Below are positions 26,215-34,227 of a DNA stretch of 64,000 nt, in pieces. The notes under the pieces are model-generated. The model did no database searches. It worked only from the letters and a program-made list of their open reading frames with translations, and was not told the DNA's origin. How positions within the stretch are numbered: position 1 is the stretch's first letter; each line of letters opens with the position of its first letter. The stretch covers positions 1 through 64,000 of the forward strand of contig NZ_MWXA01000001.1 in NCBI RefSeq assembly GCF_002259795.1, given 5' to 3'. The position numbers were made by a program, and so were the translations under genes. This DNA is from Bifidobacterium aquikefiri. GTDB lineage: Bacteria > Actinomycetota > Actinomycetes > Actinomycetales > Bifidobacteriaceae.

Positions 26215-26973
26215 ATGGTCAAGCGTTCGGAAATAGACGAGCTGAAACTGGTCAGTCTGCTATGGCGCAATGCCCCTACCAGTCCACGTAGCGGCCTGAG
26301 CACCAGTGGCATCACCGAACTCGCGGTTAATCTTGCCGATCGGGAGGGTCTGGAAGCGGTCACTATCCGGCGGCTCGCCTCTGAAGCCGGTGTTACGGCA
26401 ATGGCTCTCTACCCCCACATCGGCGGTCACGCGGAACTGGTTGAACTTATGCTCGACCACGTGGCCGGAACGACTTACGCCAATACCGAGATTTCCAGTG
26501 AAACAGATTGGCGAAACCGTGTCATCGCGGTTGCCGAAGCGAACTGGAACAGTTGCCAAACGCACCCGTGGATCACCGACATCACACCGGGTCGCCCCGT
26601 ACCAGGCCCTGGCATCACAACGAAGTACGAGATCGAACTGCGTGCCCTCGATGGCATCGGCATGACCGACATCGTGTTGGAGCACACACTGACCGCACTT
26701 CTAGCGCTTGTCCAGGGAACGGCTCGAAGCGCGATCGCAGCCCAACGCGAACGCGCGTCCGGCGAACATGACGATATGGGTTGGTGGTCGGGCATCGAGC
26801 CCACGCTCACCGCTGCGATCAGCGACCCCAGCCGGTTCCCCACCGCCGCGTGTGTATCCTCGGCACTTGGCGAGGCAACCGGACTGGCAAACGACCCTGA
26901 AGGTGCGTACCACCGCGGGGTAGCTCTGTTCCTCGACGGCCTCAAACAGCAATACCCCACCAAGACAAGCTGA
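26215..26973 (+). CDS. TetR/AcrR family transcriptional regulator
   Basis: The 252-residue protein starts at ATG 26215 behind AAAGGAG; the longer frame to 26116 would run through the operator cluster. The helix-turn-helix is at about residues 28-72, with TSGITELAVNLADREGLEAV and TIRRLASEAGVTAMALYPHIGGHAELVELMLDHV. The C-terminal part resembles TetR_C domains of tetracycline-repressor-type proteins (WRNRVIAVAEANWNSCQTHPWI, EHTLTALLALVQGTARSA). Its codon use and GC content are richer than the neighbouring core genes, suggesting transfer. The controlled gene is not evident: only a short membrane-protein-like tail follows. Confidence 0.88.
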   Translation: MVKRSEIDELKLVSLLWRNAPTSPRSGLSTSGITELAVNLADREGLEAVTIRRLASEAGVTAMALYPHIGGHAELVELMLDHVAGTTYANTEISSETDWRNRVIAVAEANWNSCQTHPWITDITPGRPVPGPGITTKYEIELRALDGIGMTDIVLEHTLTALLALVQGTARSAIAAQRERASGEHDDMGWWSGIEPTLTAAISDPSRFPTAACVSSALGEATGLANDPEGAYHRGVALFLDGLKQQYPTKTS

Positions 26974-26985
26974 CCAGATTTCGGC

Positions 26986-27075
26986 TGAGAGGACAGTACC
27001 CTGGCGGGCGCGGCAATCGCCATCATCATAGCCACATCGGCAGCCGCACTACTACACACCCGTGGAACTACATGA
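26986..27075 (+). pseudogene. Possible remnant of a membrane protein gene after tetR
   Basis: An open frame with no start reads EDSTLAGAAIAIIIATSAAA, then LLHTRGTT and stop at 27075. It looks like the last membrane helix and tail of a transporter or other membrane protein. A TetR regulator is often followed by an exporter, so this may be what is left after a deletion. The evidence is only compositional. Confidence 0.3.
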
Positions 27076-27233
27076 AGTGAGAACACCTTTCAGACAAAAC
27101 CTGAAGCTCAATGATTGTCATCACACGTCAAGGAAACAATCTTGAGCATACCCATTGCAAAAAAAGGATGGTGCCGGAGCCAAACACTCTTATCACGCCG
27201 GCAGCGCAGATACAACGGGCATTCCTTCGACTG

Positions 27234-27689
27234 TCATTTTGTGGTGGTGAGGTGCTGGTTGAGTTGGTTGACTGTATGGCGTGCATGCATCATGCGGATG
27301 CTCCAGACAACAGCGTACACAACGAGGAAACCGGGAATGAATCCCAGTATTGGTGCCGGTTCCAGGGGGAACCATCCTGATAGGCATGCCAGCAGGGTAA
27401 ACCCGAGCATCGTAACGACGAAGTGAATGACGGTTCTCTTGGTTATGCTCCACTCTTCGGCGCTGAAGATGAAGTCGCTGCCAAGCGAAAAAAGCATTCC
27501 CATGGCCCACCATAAGAGAGAAGCCACGATTGTCGCTGCCGTGAGCGAGGGGAACTGGGCAACCCATCGTGGAGTGCTGGGCAACCAGGAAGATGCGCCG
27601 TTCACTGCGGAAAAAATGGTTGCCATCCAAAAACCGATGAACTGGCCGAATACTATACCTGACACACTGTCTTTAATGACTCGTCTCAT
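27234..27689 (-). CDS. DUF3021 family membrane protein
   Basis: The 151-residue protein has four predicted membrane helices: GIVFGQFIGFWMATIFSAV, AATIVASLLWWAMGMLFSLG, TVIHFVVTMLGFTLLACLSGW and LGFIPGFLVVYAVVWSIRMM. This spacing and the FSAEEWSITKRTVIHF segment between helices 2 and 3 fit DUF3021. The family typically accompanies an orphan LytTR regulator and is thought to act as its membrane partner, possibly as an inhibitor. ATG 27689 overlaps the LytTR stop by 4 bases, so the two are translationally coupled. Confidence 0.85.
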   Translation of the reverse strand: MRRVIKDSVSGIVFGQFIGFWMATIFSAVNGASSWLPSTPRWVAQFPSLTAATIVASLLWWAMGMLFSLGSDFIFSAEEWSITKRTVIHFVVTMLGFTLLACLSGWFPLEPAPILGFIPGFLVVYAVVWSIRMMHARHTVNQLNQHLTTTK

Positions 27690-28138
27690 GATCCTATGAT
27701 CCTTCTCTTGATGGCGTCTATATATGAGTCAGTAACTTTATGAATGCTCCCATCGCGCAATATGGCCTGAACAGTTCCCTGCCTGGTTAGATCGAAGCGC
27801 ACGACGTACGAGAAATTGAGAATCTGCGATTTCGATACTCGTTGAAAGACTTTTCCTGGCAGTGATGCAGTCAGATCCCTCAACGTCCGCCGTACCTTCC
27901 AGTCACCCTTTCCACAACGTGCGTACACCTTGCCTGCCTGCGCATACAGGAAAGCCACATCACGCAACGGCACAAGGGAAGTGCCGGATGCGGTATCCAC
28001 CTCCAGCAAATCAGAGCTGTTTCCATCATCGCGTCGCAACAGCGCCATAATGTGACGGGTGGCATCATCCATTGAGGGTGATCGAACGATGACTACCGGT
28101 TCAACCGCCCCGGGGTCATACTCGTACGTAATGTGCAT
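27686..28138 (-). CDS. LytTR-domain transcriptional regulator
   Basis: The 150-residue DNA-binding regulator has no receiver domain. ATG 28138 follows GAGAGGAAAC; an extension to 28249 has no site. The C-terminal LytTR domain occupies about residues 45-145: VDTASGTSLVPLRDVAFLYAQAG, KVYARCGKG, RTLRDLTASLPGKVFQRVSKSQILNFSYV and RQGTVQAILRDGSIHKVTDSYIDAIKRRI. The pattern of a short N-terminal region plus LytTR, coupled to DUF3021, matches the self-regulating LytTR regulatory systems in which the membrane protein holds the activator in check. Target genes are not identified here; autoregulation is likely from known members. Confidence 0.87.
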   Translation of the reverse strand: MHITYEYDPGAVEPVVIVRSPSMDDATRHIMALLRRDDGNSSDLLEVDTASGTSLVPLRDVAFLYAQAGKVYARCGKGDWKVRRTLRDLTASLPGKVFQRVSKSQILNFSYVVRFDLTRQGTVQAILRDGSIHKVTDSYIDAIKRRIIGS

Positions 28139-29032
28139 GTGTTTCCTCTCTATGACTAAGAACAGGCTATGCGTTTCACCAGCAAAGCAACAATCACGCG
28201 AAATGAAACCACTTAAAACGGCAATCAAACCCACACAGGGTACATACAAGCTAAACTGCGCCTGTTTTCAGTCACCAGCATCCCCGCACGAAACCACTCC
28301 CTTCAGCGCCATCGATATTGCCAAGGCACATGCCAACAACGCAGCCCCATCCAAATATGCAGGCTCACAATTGCGTCACACAATGTCATCACACACAGCC
28401 GTCACAGCCAGCACACAGCGAACGACTGATATAGGCCGGGACTTGTCAATATGCTGGGATTGTCGTGGTTAATGTACGTCTCACGCTGTTCGTCTGTGAT
28501 AGAAGTGAGCGTTATCATATAAGGCAGGGCAATTCACTGATTCCATTGGCTGTGATGTAGAGAAACATCCCACAATCTCTGGAGATCAAGTTCATGGCAC
28601 AAGCCGTTTCCATGCTATGTCACAGACTGTATCGTGAAGGCATGAGACATGTTCCGTTGTGCCTTCATGATGTTGTGAACAAGCATTGTCCTCGTTGCCT
28701 GGTGATCTTTGATTCTATTCCGTGATTATTTTCTCAGTGCAGTTGCCAATGATTTGCTTCAATGTCGCCTTATCACGGTGAGACCCAGTCTCATGTCACG
28801 GGCTGATTCACAGCCCGTCAGCTTCACGCCACAGCCAGTCTCACCGTTCTCTTCCGGTGGTTGAATCCAGTGTCAGATTCTCCGACAATCACCCTCACTG
28901 TTGTCCACATTGACCGTCGTATCGAAACACTGCATCTTCGATCGGCTTTTTTCTGTCGTGCACCAATGCTGTTATCAAGTCAAGCAGCTCTTGATAGCAA
29001 TTGCCGATCCTTGCTGACAGCAAACCCAAGAA
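28139..29032. other. Gene-poor stretch between LytTR gene and parB
   Basis: Nearly 900 bases contain no supported gene. A 43-codon frame from ATG 28594 lacks a ribosome site and similarity. The only structure seen is the nested hairpin group at 28775-28847. Confidence 0.45.
28775..28847 (-). terminator. Nested hairpins downstream of parB
   Basis: Outer 10-bp arms ACGGTGAGAC/GTCTCACCGT (28775-28784 and 28838-28847) enclose a perfect 8-bp hairpin ACGGGCTG-ATTCA-CAGCCCGT (28798-28818). The left outer arm can alternatively fold locally as GAGAC-CCA-GTCTC. The group is 186 bases beyond the parB stop and lacks a T-run, so it may be a processed 3' end, a small structured RNA or a protein site. Confidence 0.4.
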
Positions 29033-30640
29033 TCAGACCCAACCGTCTTGTTTCGATGTGCTGTCTTGCGTCGCGGGCAGCAACATAGCAATGATGCGCT
29101 GCATGTCTTCAGGCGAAGAAAACACTATCTCAATTTTCCCCTTCTTTTCCGAACCCTTGATGCTGACCTTGGTTTCAAAATGATTTTCCAGATTATTTCT
29201 GACTTCGGAATCAACCCAGACGTTGGATCTACCGTGCCGTGCATTCTTTTGCGAGTCTGTTCTATGAATTGCCAAGGCAACGATCTCTTCGGTCGAACGG
29301 ACCGAAAGACCCTCAGCAATTATTCGGTTGGCAAGGGATACCATCTCATCAGCAGACGATAATGCAAGCAGAGCCCGAGCATGACCTGCTGAGAGCACAC
29401 CCGAAGCAACTTTCTTTTGCACAACCCCAGGTAACTGCAATAGACGAAGCATATTGGCAATCTGCGGCCGGGATTTGGAGATTGATTGAGACAACTGCTC
29501 CTGTGTCAATCCAAATTCCTCAATCATTTGTTGATAGGCTGCTGCCTCTTCAAGAGGATTGAGAGCAACTCTATGTAGGTTTTCCAATAACGCATCGCGT
29601 AACATCTCATCATCTGGGGTGGTCTTCACGATTGCAGGAATCTCTTCGACTCCTGCAAGATTCGAAGCGCGCCATCTCCGTTCACCCATAATCAACTCAT
29701 AGGGCTGCTGGTGTGCTTCGTTGATTTCCTCGAGATCGCGCTTTCTTACGACAATTGGCTGCAATACGCCAACTTCTTGAATTGAATGAGACAACTCAAC
29801 AAGCTCATCCTCATCGAAAATAGTACGAGGCTGATGAGCATTCGGAGAGATCTCGCTGACCTTCAGAGATGTGAGATATGCACCCTCTACTGGTTTCAGT
29901 GCACTATTGTCGTTCGAAGTTTCTTCTGGTATGCTCTCTGCCCGCTCAACACCCTCACTTGGCAGAGATTTCGCATTGATGCGACCGTCTTGCTCGGTAT
30001 AAGTCCCTTGTTCTACACGCGATGTTTCACGTGAAACATTAGTTGCGTCTGACGCTGAGACCGAACTACTGTTGTTTTGAGATGTCCGCGTGCTATCAGA
30101 CTTCGAGCTATCAGCGTCCCCTGTTTCCGTTGTTCGATGAACATTCTGCAATCCGGCATCGTGAAGATCCACACCGTCATTGTTCGTCACAGCACCGTCG
30201 TCCGTCACAGCACCGTGCTGATTACTACGTGGTCTAGTGTTTGATGAATCAGACCGAACAGGTGACAACGGTTCACCGAAGAACAGGTCGCTTGGATGTG
30301 CCAAGGCATCAAGATGCGGGACGCTGGTTCTTCTGCTCTTGGAAGACGACCGCTCCTTTTTCGTGGAACTATGCGAAGTCAATTTCGAATTCTTGCTTTT
30401 ATCTTCCGACTTGGTGCGTTTCGATGAATCAGCAGGTTCAGAACTTACGTTTGATGGTTGTACGGCGAGGTTTGTCGATGTTTCACGTGAAACATTCCCC
30501 GAGCCATTCGGGCTATTGGGGATATCTTGTCCGGTGGGTTTTGAACTGGGAGCCGAGGACCTCTTGTGAGATTCATGCACCTGTGGGAGATCTGGGAACA
30601 ATGCTCCAAGGCCCTTACCTAAACGAGATCTTGTTGCCAT
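29033..30640 (-). CDS. parB: Chromosome partitioning protein ParB
   Basis: ParB binds parS sites near the origin, spreads on DNA as a CTP-dependent clamp and loads condensin. At 535 residues it is much longer than the usual 300-330. After the N-terminal ParA-stimulating motif RLGKGLGALFPD, about 230 residues of Ser/Thr/Asp-rich disordered sequence precede the core. The core (about 260-535) has LKVSEISPNAHQPR, YELIMGERRWRAS (CTP-binding GERRWRA box), ALLENLHRVALNPLEEA, and the helix-turn-helix region LTQEQLSQSISKSRPQIANMLRLLQLP. Two perfect parS sites lie within the disordered-region codons, each encoding NVSRET. It starts 3 bases after the parA stop. Confidence 0.96.
   Translation of the reverse strand: MATRSRLGKGLGALFPDLPQVHESHKRSSAPSSKPTGQDIPNSPNGSGNVSRETSTNLAVQPSNVSSEPADSSKRTKSEDKSKNSKLTSHSSTKKERSSSKSRRTSVPHLDALAHPSDLFFGEPLSPVRSDSSNTRPRSNQHGAVTDDGAVTNNDGVDLHDAGLQNVHRTTETGDADSSKSDSTRTSQNNSSSVSASDATNVSRETSRVEQGTYTEQDGRINAKSLPSEGVERAESIPEETSNDNSALKPVEGAYLTSLKVSEISPNAHQPRTIFDEDELVELSHSIQEVGVLQPIVVRKRDLEEINEAHQQPYELIMGERRWRASNLAGVEEIPAIVKTTPDDEMLRDALLENLHRVALNPLEEAAAYQQMIEEFGLTQEQLSQSISKSRPQIANMLRLLQLPGVVQKKVASGVLSAGHARALLALSSADEMVSLANRIIAEGLSVRSTEEIVALAIHRTDSQKNARHGRSNVWVDSEVRNNLENHFETKVSIKGSEKKGKIEIVFSSPEDMQRIIAMLLPATQDSTSKQDGWV
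30023..30038. promoter_or_regulatory. parS: parS site inside parB
   Basis: Perfect 16-bp TGTTTCACGTGAAACA, the consensus ParB-binding palindrome, within the parB coding region and translated as NVSRET around residues 201-206. Confidence 0.95.
30479..30494. promoter_or_regulatory. parS: parS site inside parB, 5' part
   Basis: Perfect TGTTTCACGTGAAACA in the parB coding region, translated as NVSRET at residues 49-54. It is 456 bases from the other internal site. Confidence 0.95.
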
Positions 30641-30643
30641 TCC

Positions 30644-31645
30644 TCACTCCTCATTTCCTGCTTGTTCGTTGAGCTGCCTCAACACATCCTCAGACCGCGA
30701 ATTCATTTCATACGCCGCTTCCCCATAAGCAACGGAACCAGCACCACGCGGGTCATACGTGATGATGCTTTGCCCGAAACTTGGTGCTTCAGATATCTTA
30801 ACCGACCGTGGGATGGTCGTGTTCAAGACAATCCCCTTATAGTGGCGTTGAATTTCATCAAAAACTTCCTTACTTAGCAAGGTTCGTTTGTCATACATGG
30901 TTATCAACATGGTCGAAACCAAGAGCTGCGGATTGAAATTTCGTTGTACCAGACCAATCGTATGCAAGAGCTGCCCCAGCCCTTCGAGTGCATAATATTC
31001 AGCTTGAATGGGTATGAGCACCTCGCGAACAGCACAGAGTACGTTGAGAACGAGAAGTCCTAGACTTGGAGCGCAATCGACGATCACATAGTCATATGCA
31101 TGTGGTGAATCAGTCAAGAGTCGATGCATTGCAGCATGAAGCAGAGCGTTTCTATTCGCCAGGGTTGCGAGCTCCATTTCTGCGCCTGATAAATCAATTG
31201 ACGCAGGTACCACATCGAGATGTGAAAAATGTTCGGACTTGGATTTCACTTCAGTCAATGAAAGCCGTCCCTCAAGAACGTCATACACGGATGGAATGCC
31301 TTCAGCATGATTGACACCCATGGCTGTTGATGCATTACCTTGAGGATCCATGTCAATCAATAAGACTGACAGACCATGAGACGCAAGCGCACTGGCAATA
31401 TTCACGGCTGTCGTCGTCTTGCCAACCCCGCCCTTCTGATTAGCCACAGCCATCAATCGTGTCTGAGAAGGCTTTAAAAATTCCATAGCATCAAGCTGTT
31501 GCGCTTTCTCAGAAAGATTGACCATTTCCAAGCCCATTGAACTGCCCTGTTCCTGGGTGCCAAAAATGCGCTGAAGTACCTCAGAGGCTTTCTCGATATG
31601 GTCGTCTTCGGCAGCAGCGGATAAGTGATTGTTTGAAACCGTCAC
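30644..31645 (-). CDS. parA: Chromosome partitioning ATPase ParA (Soj)
   Basis: This Walker-type ATPase binds nucleoid DNA and is stimulated by ParB to move origins apart. The 333-residue protein starts at GTG 31645. An N-terminal extension of about 60 residues precedes the core, which begins LMAVANQKGGVGKTTTAVNIASALA with the deviant Walker A lysine. LLIDMDPQGNASTAMG follows, then VIVDCAPSLGLLVLNVLCA (Walker B region), IQAEYYALEGLGQLLHTI, and VLNTTIPRSVKISEAPSFGQSI near the C-terminus. parA and parB form one transcription unit, upstream of which lie two parS sites and several DnaA boxes. Confidence 0.97.
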   Translation of the reverse strand: MTVSNNHLSAAAEDDHIEKASEVLQRIFGTQEQGSSMGLEMVNLSEKAQQLDAMEFLKPSQTRLMAVANQKGGVGKTTTAVNIASALASHGLSVLLIDMDPQGNASTAMGVNHAEGIPSVYDVLEGRLSLTEVKSKSEHFSHLDVVPASIDLSGAEMELATLANRNALLHAAMHRLLTDSPHAYDYVIVDCAPSLGLLVLNVLCAVREVLIPIQAEYYALEGLGQLLHTIGLVQRNFNPQLLVSTMLITMYDKRTLLSKEVFDEIQRHYKGIVLNTTIPRSVKISEAPSFGQSIITYDPRGAGSVAYGEAAYEMNSRSEDVLRQLNEQAGNEE

Positions 31646-31820
31646 TCTATACTCACTTTCCTAAATTGTTGAATACGCCACATCAGAGTCATATCCACTG
31701 AAAATGTCCCCAAACAAAGAACCAATCAACTGCCATATGAAACCGACAACATATTCCAGTTTCATCATCATGCTGGACATAATCACTTTGTCGTAAGGTA
31801 CACCGCTCAGGTGTGTAAAA

Positions 31821-31974
31821 GTGGATAACTGTGCATAACTTATGTGGACAAATAACATATACGTAATTTTTATCCACCGGGTTTACATTGAAATAGCAAC
31901 GAAAATTGAAAGCAATTTACTTTTCATCACTTGCATGTAATACATGTGCATAACTCGCGTTCATATGTGGATAA
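31821..31974. promoter_or_regulatory. Cluster of DnaA-box-like sequences upstream of parA
   Basis: TGTGGATAA at 31966-31974 is a perfect DnaA box on the minus strand, and TGTGCATAA at 31945-31953 differs at one position. Further near-matches are GTGGATAA (31821-31828), GTGCATAA (31831-31838), TGTGGACAA (31843-31851) and TTATCCACC (31870-31878). Density is far above chance. The site may titrate DnaA, couple parAB transcription to initiation, or form a secondary part of the origin. Confidence 0.7.
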
Positions 31975-32005
31975 CTCGTTTACCGAAGTCGTGGAACGTC
32001 TTGAA

Positions 32006-32021
32006 TGTTTCACGTGAAACA
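32006..32021. promoter_or_regulatory. parS: parS site between parA and rsmG
   Basis: Perfect TGTTTCACGTGAAACA, 32 bases from the last DnaA box of the adjacent cluster. Confidence 0.95.
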
Positions 32022-32271
32022 CTGCTGCTACTTGAAGCATTCTTTGCTGTCTATCAATCGTTGAGCGTCTCAGATTCGTTCTTTCTAACTTTGAGAATCG
32101 ACGTAGCTCTCGTAAGGTCAGGAGCATAAGGTGCCGCTTACAGAAAAATCCTTTTTGAATATTCACTTTCAACGGCCTTCATCCCACTCCCCTTGTTTAC
32201 AAGTCAAACAGGGCCAAGAGACTAGATGCCAAATCATACCTCGTCACAGGTGAAGAATTACAAGAATCGAA

Positions 32272-32287
32272 TGTTTCACGTGAAACA
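32272..32287. promoter_or_regulatory. parS: parS site between parA and rsmG
   Basis: Perfect TGTTTCACGTGAAACA, 266 bases from the previous site and 200 bases beyond the rsmG stop. Confidence 0.95.
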
Positions 32288-32486
32288 TCAGAGCACAGAT
32301 TGGGATATCTTCATAGCTTGCAAATGTATTGAACAGATGGGCACTGAAAATAGATATTGAGAAAGCAACCTCATTGTTGTTAACTCAGCTGTTCAGCACG
32401 CCAAGTGAAATACGATGTAGATATTGAAATCAGCTGTGACACCAAATAACGAAAGAAAGAAAGGTGAGCAGAACAGCAGAATCCAA

Positions 32487-33296
32487 TCACTGCTTATCTA
32501 CGATAACCACATGTGTACTTTCAAGGCCTTCGCCGACGGGTGCTTCCACAACACGTGCATGGTGTCCATGCATTCGTTGAATATTCTTAGCAGCCTTCTC
32601 AATTTCGGTCTGTGCCGACTTACCTTTTAATGCAACGAGCTGTCCTGAATGCTCTAAGAACGGAAGTGTCCAACCAACAAGCTTATGAAGAGGTGCCACT
32701 GCCCTACAGGTAACGAGAGAACATGGTTCTATGGACTTTGTAACCACATTCATCGAGGATTGGCCGTCTTTGTGATGATTCTTAGACTTATGCGAATGAC
32801 CTGGGTGAGATGCACGTGCTAGAGCAACGGGAAAAGCTTCTTCGGCACGAGCTCTCAAGACAGTAGCGTTGTCTAAGTGCAGCTCAGACTTTACCAATTC
32901 AAGCCATTCGACTCTACGTTCCATTGGCTCAATGAGCGTGATAGGGGTATCAGGCAGCATCGCCGCAATCACGATTCCCGGGAATCCACCGCCAGAACCT
33001 ATATCCGCAATACGCCCTGATCCATGGTGAGTGTTGAGATGTTGCTTGATAAAAGGCACTACCGCTGCTGAATTCAGTATGTGCCTTTCCCAAATGATGG
33101 AAACGTCACGTGGTCCAATCAGACCTCTGACGAGACCCTCACGCTGAATCATCTCATGGAAACGAAGCATCTGAGGATAGGCGTTGCCAAGAACAGCTTG
33201 CACAACATCAGCTCCGTTCAAAAGATCGATTGCCGATGTTTCGTTGTCCGAAGCTACAGTTTCAGATTTCTGCAGTGAAGGGTTGTCTTGCGTCAC
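32487..33296 (-). CDS. rsmG: 16S rRNA (guanine527-N7)-methyltransferase RsmG
   Basis: It methylates G527 of 16S rRNA with S-adenosylmethionine; loss of the enzyme is known to give low-level streptomycin resistance in other bacteria. The 269-residue protein has IWERHILNSAAVVPF, SAM-binding RIADIGSGGGFPGIVIAAMLPD, ITLIEPMERRVEWLE, and TCRAVAPLHKLVGW. An insert of about 30 residues rich in His/Lys/Ser (near 165-195) separates the AEEAFPVALARAS region from the TCRAVAPL motif. GTG 33296 overlaps the jag stop by 4 bases (GTGA), so translation is coupled. Confidence 0.94.
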   Translation of the reverse strand: MTQDNPSLQKSETVASDNETSAIDLLNGADVVQAVLGNAYPQMLRFHEMIQREGLVRGLIGPRDVSIIWERHILNSAAVVPFIKQHLNTHHGSGRIADIGSGGGFPGIVIAAMLPDTPITLIEPMERRVEWLELVKSELHLDNATVLRARAEEAFPVALARASHPGHSHKSKNHHKDGQSSMNVVTKSIEPCSLVTCRAVAPLHKLVGWTLPFLEHSGQLVALKGKSAQTEIEKAAKNIQRMHGHHARVVEAPVGEGLESTHVVIVDKQ

Positions 33297-34033
33297 TCCG
33301 GATCACTATCTTCGGCATCATCGTAACCGGCATCATCAACGGTGTCATCAGCATCTTCTTCAAGACTGCTCAAATCAGTGTCGGAACCGGTATCGTCCGT
33401 TTCATCATCATCGATATCTTCATCCTCATATTCAGAAGCCACAATGGAGGAGCTTGCCGAACTGACTCCTCTTGAATCTGCTTCGTCGACATCTTCGTGG
33501 ATTTCATCGCTCTCTGTATCTTCGATCTCGTCGATCTCGTCATTCTTGCGCATATAGACAGTCACATATCGGTGTGGCTCTTCGCCGTGTGAGCGAGATT
33601 TCAAACCTTCTTCACGCACAATGTCGTGGATCACCTTACGTTCGAAGGAGTTCATCGGGTCAAGATCAACTGCCTCACCGGACTCTCTTGCATCGTCAAT
33701 GGCATCAAGTGCGAGGTCGCGAAGGTGCTGGCGCTTACGCTTCAGATAGCCGTCAACATCGACTATGAGTCTGGACCGCTCACCCGTCTTTTGTTGCACT
33801 GCCAAGCGCGTCAGTTGTTGAAGCGCATCAACGACACTGCCATTCTTGCCGATGAGATTCTTGATATCAGCATTATCATCAGCAACAATTTGGACAAGAG
33901 GTCTATCATTGCGAATTCCCATTTCGATATCGCCATCGTAATCGGCGATATCCAGCAACCCTTCAAGATAATCCGCTGCAATATCAGCTTCTTCATTGAG
34001 CTGATCGATGGTCTTGTCTCCAGTTTGCGACAT
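33293..34033 (-). CDS. jag: KH/R3H RNA-binding protein Jag (KhpB)
   Basis: The 246-residue cytoplasmic RNA-binding protein is linked to cell division and sRNA/mRNA stability in other Gram-positives. A KH domain (about 40-100) has NLIGKNGSVVDALQQLTRLAV. The R3H domain (about 105-165) has LRDLALDAIDDARESGEAVDLDPMNSFERKVIHDIV and SHGEEPHRYVTVYM. The N-terminal Jag_N domain is absent, as in other actinobacteria. The last 80 residues are an extremely acidic tail. ATG 34033 follows AAGGAG. It lies in the canonical yidC-jag-rsmG order. Confidence 0.93.
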   Translation of the reverse strand: MSQTGDKTIDQLNEEADIAADYLEGLLDIADYDGDIEMGIRNDRPLVQIVADDNADIKNLIGKNGSVVDALQQLTRLAVQQKTGERSRLIVDVDGYLKRKRQHLRDLALDAIDDARESGEAVDLDPMNSFERKVIHDIVREEGLKSRSHGEEPHRYVTVYMRKNDEIDEIEDTESDEIHEDVDEADSRGVSSASSSIVASEYEDEDIDDDETDDTGSDTDLSSLEEDADDTVDDAGYDDAEDSDPE

Positions 34034-34227
34034 ATTCGCTCCTTACACGTGCACTTGGTACTTTAGTCTAAGCCAATACCGGAGAACTTGCATACTCGCC
34101 ACGCACTGCAACTTGCTGCAATGCATATGACTGTTCTTGAGCATCGCACAGTGCAATTCAAGATGCCAGGCATGATCCTCGCAGCAGGCGATGGCATCGG
34201 GATGCATGTTCTCTACCTATATAAAAC

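Larger units (their letters stand above)
31646..32486. other. Non-coding region between parA and rsmG with parS and DnaA-box-like sites
   Basis: No gene is seen in 840 bases. The left half carries the DnaA-box-like cluster at 31821-31974 and the right half the two extragenic parS sites. AT content is higher than in the flanking genes. It must contain the parAB promoter. Confidence 0.75.

Noticed and set aside
28594-28725. Short plus-strand frame of 43 codons in the gap before parB
   Set aside because: No ribosome site, no recognisable features, and not supported by context.
33342-33557. Ser-rich plus-strand frame opposite the 3' end of jag
   Set aside because: It is the complement of the acidic tail codons of Jag; such Ser-rich shadows are expected.
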